From positions 310,001-374,000 of the forward strand of contig WBUK01000001.1 of the NCBI GenBank assembly GCA_008933765.1: a stretch of 64,000 bases of DNA, written 5' to 3'. Shown in pieces: positions 8,269 through 17,803 of this stretch. Below the pieces are notes generated by a model. The model was not told where the DNA came from. It did not search any database and saw nothing but the letters and a program-made list of their open reading frames with translations. Position numbers and translations under genes: made by a program. This stretch comes from Ignavibacteriaceae bacterium. Lineage in GTDB: Bacteria; Bacteroidota; Ignavibacteria; Ignavibacteriales; Ignavibacteriaceae. Within the stretch, counting starts at the first letter, position 1, and each line of letters starts with the position of its first letter.

Positions 8269-9021
8269 TTAATTTCCATTGTTATCGAAAGCTTTTTTCT
8301 GATCGTTGAGCATTGACTTTTTGCTCGCCGGTGAAGATTCTTTCGAAAGACGAAATGCGGTCATTTTTTCCAGTTCACGGATCAAAATCCCCTTACCTCC
8401 CTCCACCACAACAGAAAAAATGCCCGTGAGTGCTTTGTTACTGGTGCCGTCTCTTTTCCCAAAAGGGAGTGTTTCTCTATTCAGCGGGAAAGCCAAACCC
8501 TCGGTTGTAAACAAGGTGTTATCATCAATTCCGAACAACGAAACGGTTTCCCCCGGCGTCCCCTCTATTTTAGTTTCACCGGTGATAACCTGCAAAATTG
8601 AGCTTTCGCTCATCAGTTTAATTCTGATTTCAGGGAAATATTTTAATACCATACCGATATTGTTGAAGGAATGATCGAGCCGGTCGCCGGTTGCGCCGGC
8701 AAGTACACACTCTTTTATTCCCATCGAAATTGCTACTTTAATACATTTCTCAACATCGGTGTCGTATTGCCCTGATATCTTTTGAATTTTCGATTTTTTT
8801 GAGAAAAGCTGTAATGTTTCGGGTGAAACCGAATCAAAATCACCGGCGATAATATCAGGCGTAAGACCCAACACTTTGCATGTGTCCGCACCGCCATCTG
8901 CCGCTATCAGCAAAGGATAACCATTGTTTAAAAAGTAATTTACCTCTTCAATTATCGGCGCTCTGCCGTTTGCAAGTATAAAACAACCGGTCAATTTATT
9001 TCTCAATCTTTTATATTTCAA
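8269..9021 (-). CDS. Thiamine pyrophosphokinase
   Basis: This enzyme transfers a pyrophosphate from ATP to thiamine, making TPP. All family landmarks are present: AADGGA (about residue 40), GDFDSV (about 60), the DTDVEKCI stretch (about 87) that supplies metal-binding aspartates, and GATGDRLDH (about 108). The C-terminal beta domain follows, with an extra basic tail of roughly 30 residues. It overlaps the 3' end of the TonB-dependent receptor gene by 11 bases, which implies translational coupling. With the receptor and symporter it forms an import-and-trap route for thiamine. Confidence 0.93.
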   Translation of the reverse strand: MKYKRLRNKLTGCFILANGRAPIIEEVNYFLNNGYPLLIAADGGADTCKVLGLTPDIIAGDFDSVSPETLQLFSKKSKIQKISGQYDTDVEKCIKVAISMGIKECVLAGATGDRLDHSFNNIGMVLKYFPEIRIKLMSESSILQVITGETKIEGTPGETVSLFGIDDNTLFTTEGLAFPLNRETLPFGKRDGTSNKALTGIFSVVVEGGKGILIRELEKMTAFRLSKESSPASKKSMLNDQKKAFDNNGN

Positions 9022-11482
9022 CCTTTAAAGTGGTCATAAAATTCCTTTCTGCAGCCGGGAAGAAATTATCCCAATAGAAACCGTTCATAAAATATTTTTT
9101 GTTGAACAGGTTGTTTACTTCGAAAGTCAGTCTTAGCGCCACCCCGCCGTATGAATACTTTATTCCCGCAGAAAGGTTAACAACGGTAAAGGGGTCAACG
9201 GTAAGCTCTGTGGAAGTGTTTCCATCCGGATTTGCAGAGTTATCAGTAAACTGCACTCCTGTATGGTTCAGATGAATCCCGGCAAAAAATGATTCACTCA
9301 GGTAATTTAACCCGAAATTCAAAATCAATTCCGGCGCATTCGCTATATAATTCCCGTTTCTTGATTTCGGAGCACCAAAATCGTCGTATTCCGTAAAATC
9401 CAAATATCTGTTCCGGCTAATATTTCCGTTCACATCAAACTGAAGGCGCCACGGCAGTTTCACAAAACCCTCAAATTCCACACCAATATGCTGTGTTCTG
9501 CCTGCATTTCCCACTCTCGGCTGCCCAAAAACATCCAAACCGCCCGAAGGAACAATCTCATTTTCAAAATTCATAAAGTAGAAATTAATACTGCCGTGGA
9601 ATTTGGCGGAAGTGTAGCGCGCACCACCTTCAATGTTAAGAAGTGTTTCAGGTTTAACCAACGGATTGTCAAAATCGTACTGCCCAACGGGCTTCACTTC
9701 AAACTGTGGCACTGCACCCCAACTTGCTGATTCGGCTTCATAAAGGTTCTTTAATGGTGGTTCTCTCTTCGTCAAAGCCACTGAACCGTAAACTGAAATG
9801 TTGTTCGCTACCTGATAGTTTACACCAATCTGAGGGTTAACGAAAAAATATGGCGTCGTGAAATCTGTCCCCACGAATTTCTCGTCAAAAATCTTATATC
9901 GTTGGTAAATCATCTGCAGTTTTGCCGTCAGGCTTACCTTTTCATCAACCTGATGTTGAACACCAACAAAACCTGAATAAATATCTTTTCCGCCCTTATA
10001 TTCATAAAAGTGTCTGTCGGCTTTTTCACCAACCACATAATCCGGTAAGCCCGTCCCCGACTCAATCCGCCCCCAGTGAATTGATCTGTGAAACCTGACT
10101 TCACCCCCGACCAACACCTTGCCTTCAGGGTATCTGTACTCAAGCTGCGGCAACCAACCATACTGATCGTTATCCACAAATGCCCGCATTATGAGGTTTG
10201 CAGGAATCGCAATGGAAGTATCCAAGCGGAAATAGTCGTGCGTTCCGTAAGAAGCATCAAAATCAAAGAAGCCGTCACCCGACATGAAATATACTATGTT
10301 GTTCAGCCAAAGATTCTCGCTTATTTTAAGATTATGGTTCAGCGAAATCTGTGGCTGATTCAAAGCCTCCCGGTCTTTCGAAGCGGCGCCGGGGTTGAAT
10401 TTCCGTCTGTTTTCATCTTCATTTAATACTTTACTGATTCCGTAAAAAGCAAGCCCGTCTTTCTGAGGACCGCCAAATGCGGTAAGTGAAAACGACTGAA
10501 TATCATCGTAGTAAGAAGCACTTACAAAAAAACGCCATATCTGCGCCCATGAATTATCGCGATACCCGTCGCTCTCCAATTTTGTGCCGCGGAATCTGAA
10601 CATAAACCGGTTCCCGATTAACCCGGAGTTCCCACTTAGCGAATATTTCATTGTGTTATAGCTTCCGGTGCCTACTTCAAAAGAGCCGCCCGGCTCAACA
10701 AATGGTTTGTTCGTTACTAAGTTTATTGATGCACCAATTGCAGGTGGCCCGTAAAATGCCATCGATGCGCCCCTTTGCACCTGCACATCCTCTAATGAAT
10801 TGGCGAGGTCGTAAAAATTCAACCAGTAAACGGAATGGTCTTCCGGGTCATTCTGCGGAACACCGTTTATTAAAACGGAAATCCTCCGTTGGTCGAACCC
10901 CCGGATTCGGATATATCCGTAACCGATTCCCGTGCCCGATTCGGAATAAAAAGATACTGAGGGAAGCGTGCTTAAAATAGCAGGGATGTCGTTTGTTACA
11001 GTAAGCCGTTCAATTTCAGCCTTTGAAAGGTTTGAGTAAGAAATGCTGCTCCCCAAACCGTTGGTTCTGGTATCGGTTACCACCACTTCGGGAATTTCAA
11101 TAGCGTCCCGTTTCATGTAAACATTAACTTTGGTTTTTTCGCCCGCAACCGTAACGGTAATTCTTTCGGTTTTGTACCCGACAAACGAGCAAACAAGCCG
11201 CCACCTGCCCGGGGGCATATTACTTAAAGTGAATTTCCCCTCTTCATCAGTTACTCCTGCAAAAGGAAGGTCTTCAAATTTTACCACTACCCCTCTTAAC
11301 TTATCGCCTGTTTCGGCTTCCCTAACGGTAACCTCCAACTCTGAAGATACCTCTGTAAAAACATTGGTCGTGAAAACTTCAGTCGTGAAAACTTCAGTTG
11401 TGAAAACTTCGGTTGCAAAAACTTCGGTTGCAAAACCCGCAAATAATATCACGAATATTGCAAAAAATAATGAACGGTTCAT
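9011..11482 (-). CDS. TonB-dependent outer-membrane receptor under TPP control (thiamine uptake)
   Basis: The 823-residue protein has a signal peptide, then an odd run of 5-residue repeats (TEVFT type, residues about 18-45), a carboxypeptidase-regulatory-like beta sandwich (about 48-128), a TonB-box-like PEVVVTDTR, the plug (GYGYIRIRGFDQRRISVLINGVPQNDPED) and a beta-barrel ending in FMTTLKVEI with a terminal hydrophobic strand. The gene follows a TPP riboswitch with its own terminator. It is therefore predicted to bring thiamine or a phosphate ester across the outer membrane, as the Omr1-type receptors do. An RBS-like GAGGTTAG precedes the ATG. Confidence 0.9.
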   Translation of the reverse strand: MNRSLFFAIFVILFAGFATEVFATEVFTTEVFTTEVFTTNVFTEVSSELEVTVREAETGDKLRGVVVKFEDLPFAGVTDEEGKFTLSNMPPGRWRLVCSFVGYKTERITVTVAGEKTKVNVYMKRDAIEIPEVVVTDTRTNGLGSSISYSNLSKAEIERLTVTNDIPAILSTLPSVSFYSESGTGIGYGYIRIRGFDQRRISVLINGVPQNDPEDHSVYWLNFYDLANSLEDVQVQRGASMAFYGPPAIGASINLVTNKPFVEPGGSFEVGTGSYNTMKYSLSGNSGLIGNRFMFRFRGTKLESDGYRDNSWAQIWRFFVSASYYDDIQSFSLTAFGGPQKDGLAFYGISKVLNEDENRRKFNPGAASKDREALNQPQISLNHNLKISENLWLNNIVYFMSGDGFFDFDASYGTHDYFRLDTSIAIPANLIMRAFVDNDQYGWLPQLEYRYPEGKVLVGGEVRFHRSIHWGRIESGTGLPDYVVGEKADRHFYEYKGGKDIYSGFVGVQHQVDEKVSLTAKLQMIYQRYKIFDEKFVGTDFTTPYFFVNPQIGVNYQVANNISVYGSVALTKREPPLKNLYEAESASWGAVPQFEVKPVGQYDFDNPLVKPETLLNIEGGARYTSAKFHGSINFYFMNFENEIVPSGGLDVFGQPRVGNAGRTQHIGVEFEGFVKLPWRLQFDVNGNISRNRYLDFTEYDDFGAPKSRNGNYIANAPELILNFGLNYLSESFFAGIHLNHTGVQFTDNSANPDGNTSTELTVDPFTVVNLSAGIKYSYGGVALRLTFEVNNLFNKKYFMNGFYWDNFFPAAERNFMTTLKVEI
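11355..11440. repeat. 15-bp tandem repeat in the TonB-dependent receptor gene
   Basis: About five and a half units of 15 bp (starts at 11355, 11370, 11385, 11400, 11415, 11430) encode TEVFT/TEVFA pentapeptides just after the predicted signal peptide, before the first folded domain. Confidence 0.85.
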
Positions 11483-11499
11483 TTCTAACCTCGTTTTTA

Positions 11500-11542
11500 A
11501 AAATAAAAAGCCGTTTTTCAGAGGGGTAACTGAAAAACGGCT
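11500..11542 (-). terminator. Expression-platform terminator of the TPP riboswitch
   Basis: A perfect 13-bp stem (11509-11521 with 11530-11542) with an 8-base loop is followed on the reverse strand by a T-rich run. It lies between the aptamer and the receptor ATG, the arrangement expected for ligand-induced transcription termination. Confidence 0.93.
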
Positions 11543-11548
11543 TAAATC

Positions 11549-11625
11549 TCTTCCCTACGCCGGCATTACCCGGATCAGGTTCAAGGGTTTGTTCTCAGCC
11601 CTTTCGGGCACCCCTAAGAATCAAC
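11549..11625 (-). promoter_or_regulatory. TPP riboswitch (THI element) aptamer
   Basis: On the reverse strand the conserved THI-box blocks occur in order: GGGGTGCCC, GGGCTGAGA, ACCCTTGAACCTGATC and GGGTAATGCCGGCGTAGGGAAG (written here as separate blocks). They match the TPP aptamer's P2/P3 and P4/P5 arms closely. With the hairpin at 11509-11542 it should shut off the receptor-kinase-symporter-propeller operon when TPP is plentiful. The promoter must lie in the roughly 40 bases between the aptamer and the upstream gene's stop at 11667, or transcription reads through from that gene. Confidence 0.97.
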
Positions 11626-11666
11626 TCTCGTTGACAATCAATATTTCAATGTTGCAAAAAAAAGAA

Positions 11667-13832
11667 CTATCTCTTTTTTGATCTTGTGTTCGTTTTCTTT
11701 TTTGGAGCACTTTTTCCAGCAGCTTTATTTTTTGCAGGCGCTGTGTTCTTCTTTACAGTGTTCTTTTTCGGAGCATAAGTTTTTTTAGTAACTTTTTGCT
11801 TCTGTCCATAAGTCTTATTTGCGCCGTAACCTTTTTTGGTTGTTTTCGGAGCAACATATCCGGTGCTTTTCTTCACAGTAGTGCTCTTCGCCGGCGCTTT
11901 GTAATTATTAGTTACGGACGGGGTTGTTACATCAGTAACGGTTTTGTTGGAATAGATTTTAAGGCTCTGGCCCTCCAGCAAATTGTCGCTTTGCAGTTCG
12001 TTCCAGGTCTTAATATCCGATACGGTTACCCCGTACTTAGAAGCAATGGCACTTATGGTTTCGTTTGCCTTAACTTTATATATGTTCAGTGTCGCTGTAT
12101 TTCTTCCGGTGTTATCACCATAAGAAACTGAATTGTTGCCGGCTGAGTAAATAGTAAGTTTTGTATTGGCATAAACCAACCCGTTTCTGATCTTCCTGGC
12201 ATTCCAAGATTTAAGATCATCTACCGATACATTATATTTCTGTGCTATTTCAGCGAGTGTTTCGCCATATTTTACAGTGTGTGTGTATGTTTTTGTCTCG
12301 GTAGTCTGGGTTGTTTGCTGATTTGCCGGCTCAGACGGAACTACACCATCGAGTGCAGCGTAAGTGTCATAATTTGCAACCGGAACATTAATCAGTAACT
12401 GCTGCCCATCTTTTGCGTTTTCAAACGCAGAAATGTTGTTCCATTTCCTTAAATCAGAAACTGTAACACCGAATTTCTGCGCCACCTGAACCAAATTCTC
12501 ATCACTTCTGATCGAATATTTCAGTGTTGTCATCCCGGGTTCATTCGCAATTGCCAACTGAGCAGAACCGTTGCTGCCCTGTAAACCGGCTATTACCTGA
12601 GCAGATGAACCCGGCGGAACACGAAGATTATACTCACCGCTTCCCGGCGTGTTGTTTTGAAGAAGCTCAGGGTTAAGATCTTTGATTTCGGTTAACGAAA
12701 CACCCGCAAAGTTTGCTACATTAATAAGCGGGGTTGACCGCCCTACCGTAATCGTTTCAAAATTGAAAGGTGACTCATAAACAATATCGGTTAAACCAAA
12801 TTTTGCAGGGTTCATCGCAACCAGTGTCGCCGCTATATAAGCCGGCACATAGTTTCTGGTTTCCTGCGGAAGTAGCTGTTGTACCGACCAGTAACTGTTC
12901 TCAGTGCCTCTCTTTAACGCTTTGGTGATTCTGCCTGAACCGGCATTGTAGGCTGCAAGTGCAAGATACCAGTCACCGAGCGATTCTTTAAGGTCGCGCA
13001 AGTGTTTAGCAGCGGCTCTTGTAGCTTTTACGGGGTCTTTTCTCTCGTCGATTGTGTAATCAACTCTAAGTTTATATAACTGCCCCGTTCCTTTCATAAA
13101 CTGCCATAACCCCATTGCGCCGGCAATCGAACGGGCGTTAGGGTTAAGACCGCTTTCAATCAAGGTTAAATATGCGAGTTCTGACGGAACGCCCTCTTCT
13201 TTAAGAATGGGAAGGATAATCGGGAAATACTTGCCCGTTCTTGCAATCCATTGCTTGAAGAAGTTCTTTCCTTTTCCGGTATAAAAGGCTATCCATTTTT
13301 CAACCTGCTCGTTAACTTCCAGAGAAATTTCGTGTGAACCGGTCTCGGCTACAACAATCGACTCGGCGTATTTCTCAAGTTCTTCAGGAGTGATTAAAAG
13401 CTTCGTGTCAACGAAGTTTTTATCGCTGTTTTTCAGAATATCCTTAAATGCGTCAACGGAAACATCCTGAATATCTTCATCAATGTTACCGACAAGCGCA
13501 CTCGTTTCATCCATGATCAGCAGTTTAAGCTCTGCAAATCTTGGGTTGGCATCAATTCCCGGGTAGTTGTCAAGATTGTTGATAATCTCAACAGCAGAAC
13601 TGAGATAATTGATAGCTTCCTGTGTGGAATTCTTCCTCGACTTGTCAACAGCCTGTTGGTAAAAGGCGTATGCTCTGTCGATTTCCTGTGGTACGATGTC
13701 TTGGGTTGCTATGTTCTTTTGCGTTTCAGGTGTAATTACCTGCGTATCTGCGGTTTCGGTCCCCGGAGCCCAGAAACACCCTGAAAATCCGAAAACTGAA
13801 ACTGCAAATAACAGGAGTACTGTTTTACGCAT
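11667..13832 (-). CDS. Membrane-bound lytic murein transglycosylase with LysM domains (MltD-like)
   Basis: This 721-residue lipoprotein (lipobox FSGC, Cys 19) cleaves peptidoglycan glycan strands. The SLT catalytic domain lies around residues 205-315: the catalytic Glu is in LTLIESGLN, followed by GAMGLWQFM and the [10 protein letters not shown] signature. Three LysM peptidoglycan-binding modules follow, at about 430-478 ([10 protein letters not shown]), 510-558 (HTVKYGETL) and 575-622 (YKVKANETI). The tail of about 85 residues is very rich in Lys, Ala and Thr, with YGxxKT-like repeats, and may bind wall or nucleic-acid polyanions nonspecifically. It is probably transcribed alone. Its stop is 40 bases before the riboswitch. 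Confidence 0.93.
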   Translation of the reverse strand: MRKTVLLLFAVSVFGFSGCFWAPGTETADTQVITPETQKNIATQDIVPQEIDRAYAFYQQAVDKSRKNSTQEAINYLSSAVEIINNLDNYPGIDANPRFAELKLLIMDETSALVGNIDEDIQDVSVDAFKDILKNSDKNFVDTKLLITPEELEKYAESIVVAETGSHEISLEVNEQVEKWIAFYTGKGKNFFKQWIARTGKYFPIILPILKEEGVPSELAYLTLIESGLNPNARSIAGAMGLWQFMKGTGQLYKLRVDYTIDERKDPVKATRAAAKHLRDLKESLGDWYLALAAYNAGSGRITKALKRGTENSYWSVQQLLPQETRNYVPAYIAATLVAMNPAKFGLTDIVYESPFNFETITVGRSTPLINVANFAGVSLTEIKDLNPELLQNNTPGSGEYNLRVPPGSSAQVIAGLQGSNGSAQLAIANEPGMTTLKYSIRSDENLVQVAQKFGVTVSDLRKWNNISAFENAKDGQQLLINVPVANYDTYAALDGVVPSEPANQQTTQTTETKTYTHTVKYGETLAEIAQKYNVSVDDLKSWNARKIRNGLVYANTKLTIYSAGNNSVSYGDNTGRNTATLNIYKVKANETISAIASKYGVTVSDIKTWNELQSDNLLEGQSLKIYSNKTVTDVTTPSVTNNYKAPAKSTTVKKSTGYVAPKTTKKGYGANKTYGQKQKVTKKTYAPKKNTVKKNTAPAKNKAAGKSAPKKKTNTRSKKR

Positions 13833-13906
13833 TAAACCTCCTATTGGTTGTTTTTGTGTGAATAAAAAAAACTTTAATTCTAATTGTTAATTCCTTTTTA
13901 AAATTC

Positions 13907-15451
13907 CTACAACGGAATATTCGAGTGTTTTTTACCCGGATTTTTATCCTTTTTGGTCTTCAGCAGCTGAAACGAATTAATAAGCCTTACTCTGGTATCC
14001 TCAGGTTCTATTACATCATCAATAAAACCTCTTTCAGCAGCAGTATAAGGATTGGCGAATTTCTCTATATATTCCGCCAGTTTTTCGTTCAGCGCCACTT
14101 CCGGGTCTTTTGCCGCAGAAATTTCCTTCTTAAAAATTATCTCAACGGCACCTTTGGGCCCCATAACTGCAATTTCCGCAGAGGGCCACGCAAAATTGAA
14201 ATCTCCTCTTATGTGCTTCGAGTTCATAACATCGTAAGCACCACCGTACGCTTTGCGTGTGATTACGGTTATTTTTGGAACTGTAGCCTCGCTAAAAGCA
14301 AAAAGAAGTTTAGCCCCGTGCCGGATTATACCGTTCCATTCCTGGTCAGTTCCCGGTAAAAACCCGGGGACATCCTCGAGCACCAACAACGGAATGTTGA
14401 ATGCGTCGCAGAACCGTACAAACCTGGCACCCTTAACCGATGCATTTATATCCAGTACACCCGCAAGAACAGAGGGCTGGTTGGCTACAATTCCGATGCT
14501 TAAACCGCCCATTCGGGCAAAACCGCAGATTATATTCTCTGCATGGTTAGGCTGTACTTCTAAAAATTCCTCTTCATCAACAAGCAACCTGATCACTTCC
14601 TTCATGTCGTAAGGCTTTCCGGAATTGTCGGGTATAATATTTTTTAGACGCTCGTCTTTTTTTATGGTTCCATTTTTGAACGGGCGAGCCGGCGCTCTGT
14701 CCCGATAATTCAAAGGAAGATAACCCATTAGATTCCTGACATTCATCAGGGTTTCAATCTCGTTTTCAAAAGCAAAGTGAGCAACTCCGCTTTTAACCGA
14801 ATGCGTCTCCGCCCCTCCAAGGTCTTCAAAAGTTACATCTTCGTGTGTTACGGTTTTAACCACATTAGGCCCCGTTACAAACATGTAACTCGTATTTTTC
14901 ACCATGAAAATAAAATCAGTTATCGCCGGCGAATAAACCGCTCCACCTGCACATGGTCCCATGATAACACTAATCTGCGGTATCACGCCGCTTGCCAGTG
15001 TGTTCAGCAGAAAAATATCCGCATAACCGCCAAGGCTTACAACGCCTTCCTGTATCCTGGCGCCACCCGAATCGTTCAGACCGATTACGGGTATCCCTGT
15101 TTTCATTGCCATGTTCATAATTTTGCAGATTTTCTCTGCATGGGTTTCAGAGAGCGAGCCTCCGAAAACTGTAAAATCCTGGCTGAATACTGCAACCGGG
15201 CGCCCCTCAATCGTGCCGAAACCGGTTACTACCCCATCACCGTAGAAAGTTTGTTTATCTAACCCAAAATCTTTCGATCTGTGTTTAACAAAAACATCGA
15301 TCTCTTCAAAACTTCCTTCATCTAAAAGAAGTTCTACCCTTTCACGAGCGGAAAGTTTCCCCTGTTTGTGTTGTTTGGCGATTCTCTCATCCCCACCACC
15401 CTTTTTTGCAATTTCTTTTTTCTTTCTAAGTTCCGCAATTTTATCGTGCAT
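13907..15451 (-). CDS. Acyl-CoA carboxylase carboxyltransferase subunit (propionyl-CoA carboxylase beta / methylmalonyl-CoA decarboxylase alpha type)
   Basis: The 514-residue protein has the two crotonase-fold halves of the biotin-dependent carboxyltransferase family. Landmarks are the GARIQEGV segment after the first acyl-CoA site, [12 protein letters not shown] (oxyanion loop of the N domain), and [27 protein letters not shown] with the later [12 protein letters not shown] (C domain). It exchanges CO2 between carboxybiotin and propionyl-CoA or methylmalonyl-CoA. No biotin carboxylase or carrier gene is adjacent. Together with the B12-binding mutase domain at 45356 it suggests a methylmalonyl-CoA/propionate route. 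It is close to mmdA/pccB; which of the two cannot be settled here. Confidence 0.92.
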   Translation of the reverse strand: MHDKIAELRKKKEIAKKGGGDERIAKQHKQGKLSARERVELLLDEGSFEEIDVFVKHRSKDFGLDKQTFYGDGVVTGFGTIEGRPVAVFSQDFTVFGGSLSETHAEKICKIMNMAMKTGIPVIGLNDSGGARIQEGVVSLGGYADIFLLNTLASGVIPQISVIMGPCAGGAVYSPAITDFIFMVKNTSYMFVTGPNVVKTVTHEDVTFEDLGGAETHSVKSGVAHFAFENEIETLMNVRNLMGYLPLNYRDRAPARPFKNGTIKKDERLKNIIPDNSGKPYDMKEVIRLLVDEEEFLEVQPNHAENIICGFARMGGLSIGIVANQPSVLAGVLDINASVKGARFVRFCDAFNIPLLVLEDVPGFLPGTDQEWNGIIRHGAKLLFAFSEATVPKITVITRKAYGGAYDVMNSKHIRGDFNFAWPSAEIAVMGPKGAVEIIFKKEISAAKDPEVALNEKLAEYIEKFANPYTAAERGFIDDVIEPEDTRVRLINSFQLLKTKKDKNPGKKHSNIPL

Positions 15452-15568
15452 TTTTCCTCAGACACTGCTTATATTTCAGATGGTTTACAGGATTTTTCAG
15501 AAAAAACATAATTCCGTTAAACTAATTTAATATATTTCCATTTCAAATGAAAATAATTTAAAATTTAT
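15452..15568. promoter_or_regulatory. Divergent intergenic region
   Basis: These 117 AT-rich bases separate the divergent carboxyltransferase and NHL-like genes and must hold both promoters. No box stands out clearly. Confidence 0.4.
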
Positions 15569-16444
15569 ATGCGAACTTTTTTTTATCTCATTTTCTTGAT
15601 TTGTATCACCTTTTATTCAATTTCAGCGCAAAAAACGCACTTCGCGCTCCAATCGGAAATCGGTGACTTTAATCGTGCTTCTGCGTTTGCCCTTTCACCC
15701 GAAGGGTTCTTTTTCGTCTGCGATATCGGAAACAGCCAGGTGTTGAAACTCGACTCTCTCGGGAACATTCTGAACACCGCCGGTGGCTATGGCTGGAACT
15801 CCGGTGGATTGACAACCCCGGTTGATGTAATCGCCGAAGCCGTTTATGTGCTCGTGGCTGATGAAGAAAACAATAAAATAAATAAGTATGATAAAAATCT
15901 CAATTTAGCTTCTTCTTTCTCGAAAAGGGAAACTGTTTACGCTGAAGCCATTTTCGGCTACCCTTTATCAGTGGCTGTCTCAACACTGGGTGATCTTTAT
16001 GTGCTCGATGGCGAAAATAACCGTGTGGTTTACTACAGTTTTTTTGGCGACTATAAAGGAAACTTCGGCGGATTTAACTCAGGTTTTTACACTCTGAATC
16101 GCCCCGGTAAATTAGCTGCGTTAAAAAATTCTATCGCCGTTCTCGACGGAACAGAACTTGTCTTTTTTGATCTTTTTGGAAATTTTATCAAAAAATCAGA
16201 GCTTGATCAGAAGTATCATTCCGTTAAGCTGAATGAAGGGGTTATAACCCTCACTTCAGAAGACCAAATTTTAAGAGCGCCCGATAACGGTAACCCTGAA
16301 TTTATTCCCGTAAAAATTAACTTTAAAGCAGATGATTCAGAAAATGAAAGCCGCCCCGGATTCGTTGATTCCATAATTTCGGGTGATAACCTGTACATTT
16401 TAACTGAAAACACAATATTAATCTTCCGTAAAGAGGGTTACTAA
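15569..16444 (+). CDS. Secreted NHL/6-bladed propeller-like protein
   Basis: A clear signal peptide (residues 1-20, ending SISAQ) precedes about 270 residues of beta-propeller blades. NHL-like strands recur: FFVCDIGNSQVLKLD, VLVADEENNKINKYD, LYVLDGENNRVVYY and NLYILTENTILIFR. The D-x-x-N-x-x-V/I pattern on successive blades fits NHL repeats. It should be periplasmic or surface-bound, probably a binding or scaffold protein. It may be co-transcribed with the two small membrane-protein genes downstream. Ligand unknown. Confidence 0.75.
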   Translation: MRTFFYLIFLICITFYSISAQKTHFALQSEIGDFNRASAFALSPEGFFFVCDIGNSQVLKLDSLGNILNTAGGYGWNSGGLTTPVDVIAEAVYVLVADEENNKINKYDKNLNLASSFSKRETVYAEAIFGYPLSVAVSTLGDLYVLDGENNRVVYYSFFGDYKGNFGGFNSGFYTLNRPGKLAALKNSIAVLDGTELVFFDLFGNFIKKSELDQKYHSVKLNEGVITLTSEDQILRAPDNGNPEFIPVKINFKADDSENESRPGFVDSIISGDNLYILTENTILIFRKEGY

Positions 16445-16446
16445 TT

Positions 16447-16530
16447 GTTAAAAGTGAATTATCAACCGTTTAAGGAGGGTTGTTAACTGTTAAAATTGAA
16501 TTATCAACCGTTTAAGGAGGGTTACTAACT
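16447..16530. repeat. Two-copy 42-bp repeat, each copy carrying a Shine-Dalgarno sequence
   Basis: Units start at 16447 and 16489, exactly 42 bp apart, with only a few mismatches. Each contains aaggaggg. The second copy (16514-16520) is correctly placed to serve the DUF2085 gene. Confidence 0.88.
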
Positions 16531-17008
16531 GATTCTCTACCGGGTTAGATTTATTTTCCCATTGTTGCTTTTGTTCTTACTCACCACAGCGTTACTGCCT
16601 TTTTTTTCAGACGCTACCGCCGGCTTATATCCGTTTGTGAAATTGTTATTTTCCGGGATATGCCACGGAATCAGCGACAGGTGCTTTCACATAAATGGGG
16701 CTGCACTTCCACTTTGTGCGCGATGTTTTGGGATTTATTCAGGGCTTTTTCTCGGTTCCTTTCTTTCACTTTTTTTGCTGCACTTCGACTTTCAAAGCAA
16801 AAAACTGACCCAAAGACGCTATTTGTGGCTTGCTTTAACACCCATAATTGTGCATAAAATTGTGGAATTGGTGGGCTTGCTTTCACCTTCAGTCGGCTTA
16901 GCCTTTACAACCGGTTTCGTCAGCGGATTACTTCTCTTTTTGTATATTTCAAATCGATTTTTTAACAAATTCTCCGGAAAATTTCAAATTATTCGTAAGG
17001 TTGAATGA
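16529..17008 (+). CDS. DUF2085 family membrane protein (non-ATG start)
   Basis: The DUF2085 signature is plain: CHGISDRCF followed by LPLCARCFGIYSG, a Cys/His set that may bind metal at the membrane surface. About four transmembrane segments follow. There is no in-frame ATG. The first TTG (16562) has no ribosome site and would cut into TM1. A strong AAGGAGG at 16514-16520 lies 8 bases before an in-frame CTG (16529), which directly follows an in-frame stop. The CTG, or the next codon ATT, is the likelier start and gives the N-terminus xILYRVRFIFPLLLLF. Function of the family is unknown. Confidence 0.72.
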   Translation: MILYRVRFIFPLLLLFLLTTALLPFFSDATAGLYPFVKLLFSGICHGISDRCFHINGAALPLCARCFGIYSGLFLGSFLSLFLLHFDFQSKKLTQRRYLWLALTPIIVHKIVELVGLLSPSVGLAFTTGFVSGLLLFLYISNRFFNKFSGKFQIIRKVE

Positions 17009-17526
17009 TCAGCAGTAAGTATTTCCCCACTTTAGTTTCAGGTTTTGCAGCCGGAGTTCTGACAACGGTTCCGGTTATAAAATCATTTTCATGTTGTATT
17101 TTAGTTCCCCTTGCGGTAATTTTTGCTCTCTACGCCGAAAAACGAATTAGCAAAGAAACACAACCGATAGAAATGAAACATGCCCTTACTTTTGGTCTTT
17201 TTACCGGGCTTTTTACCGTTCTGTTCGGAAATGCTTTCGATACTTTGATTACATTTATCACCCGTTCAAATGATTTTGTGGAATCTTATCCTGATGTGAT
17301 CAAAATGATGAAGTCAATGAATTTTATGCCCGGCACCGATAGAGAAATTAAAGAAGCACTGGCACTGTTGGAACAAAGCAGAAATGATATTATTGAGAAG
17401 GGCTTTTCGTGGATTTACACTTCAATGACATTATTCAGCAATTTAATTTTTTACCCCCTGTTCGGTTTACTCGGTGGTGTGCTCGGACGCGCTTTTTTAG
17501 AGAGAGATACAAGGGCAAGGTACTAA
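17005..17526 (+). CDS. Small membrane protein, possibly DUF4199-like
   Basis: The 173-residue protein has about four hydrophobic helices: two near the N-terminus, one around residues 60-75, and one at about 140-163 followed by a basic tail. The intervening soluble loop contains MPGTDREIKEALALLEQSR. The arrangement recalls the DUF4199 family, but no diagnostic motif is seen. Its ATG overlaps the stop of the DUF2085 gene in the ATGA form, so the pair is translationally coupled. Confidence 0.65.
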   Translation: MISSKYFPTLVSGFAAGVLTTVPVIKSFSCCILVPLAVIFALYAEKRISKETQPIEMKHALTFGLFTGLFTVLFGNAFDTLITFITRSNDFVESYPDVIKMMKSMNFMPGTDREIKEALALLEQSRNDIIEKGFSWIYTSMTLFSNLIFYPLFGLLGGVLGRAFLERDTRARY

Positions 17527-17611
17527 TAATAAATAATTAACAATTCATCGATACCACTTTCCCGGAACGGCGCGGCTTGAACAAGGTACTAATAATGAAT
17601 AATTAACAATT
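17516..17611. repeat. 66-bp direct duplication at the 3' end of the membrane-protein gene
   Basis: The segment caaggtactaataat followed by aaataattaacaatt (17516 onward) recurs at 17582, 66 bp later. The first copy includes the gene's last codons and stop. The rest of the spacer up to 17804 is AT-rich with no gene. Confidence 0.8.
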
Positions 17612-17803
17612 AACAGCCAAATATATCACCTTCGCTCTGAGAATAATCAGCACCCAAAATTCAAAAGCAAAATATTAATAATTAATAACTAAGTGCTAAA
17701 CACAAACCTCTGCTAAACCTGAAGAGGAAAAAATTCCAATTCACCCGTGAAAAGAAGTTTGAAGATAGAAGTTTGGAGATTTAAAATACTAAATCTTTAA
17801 CCT

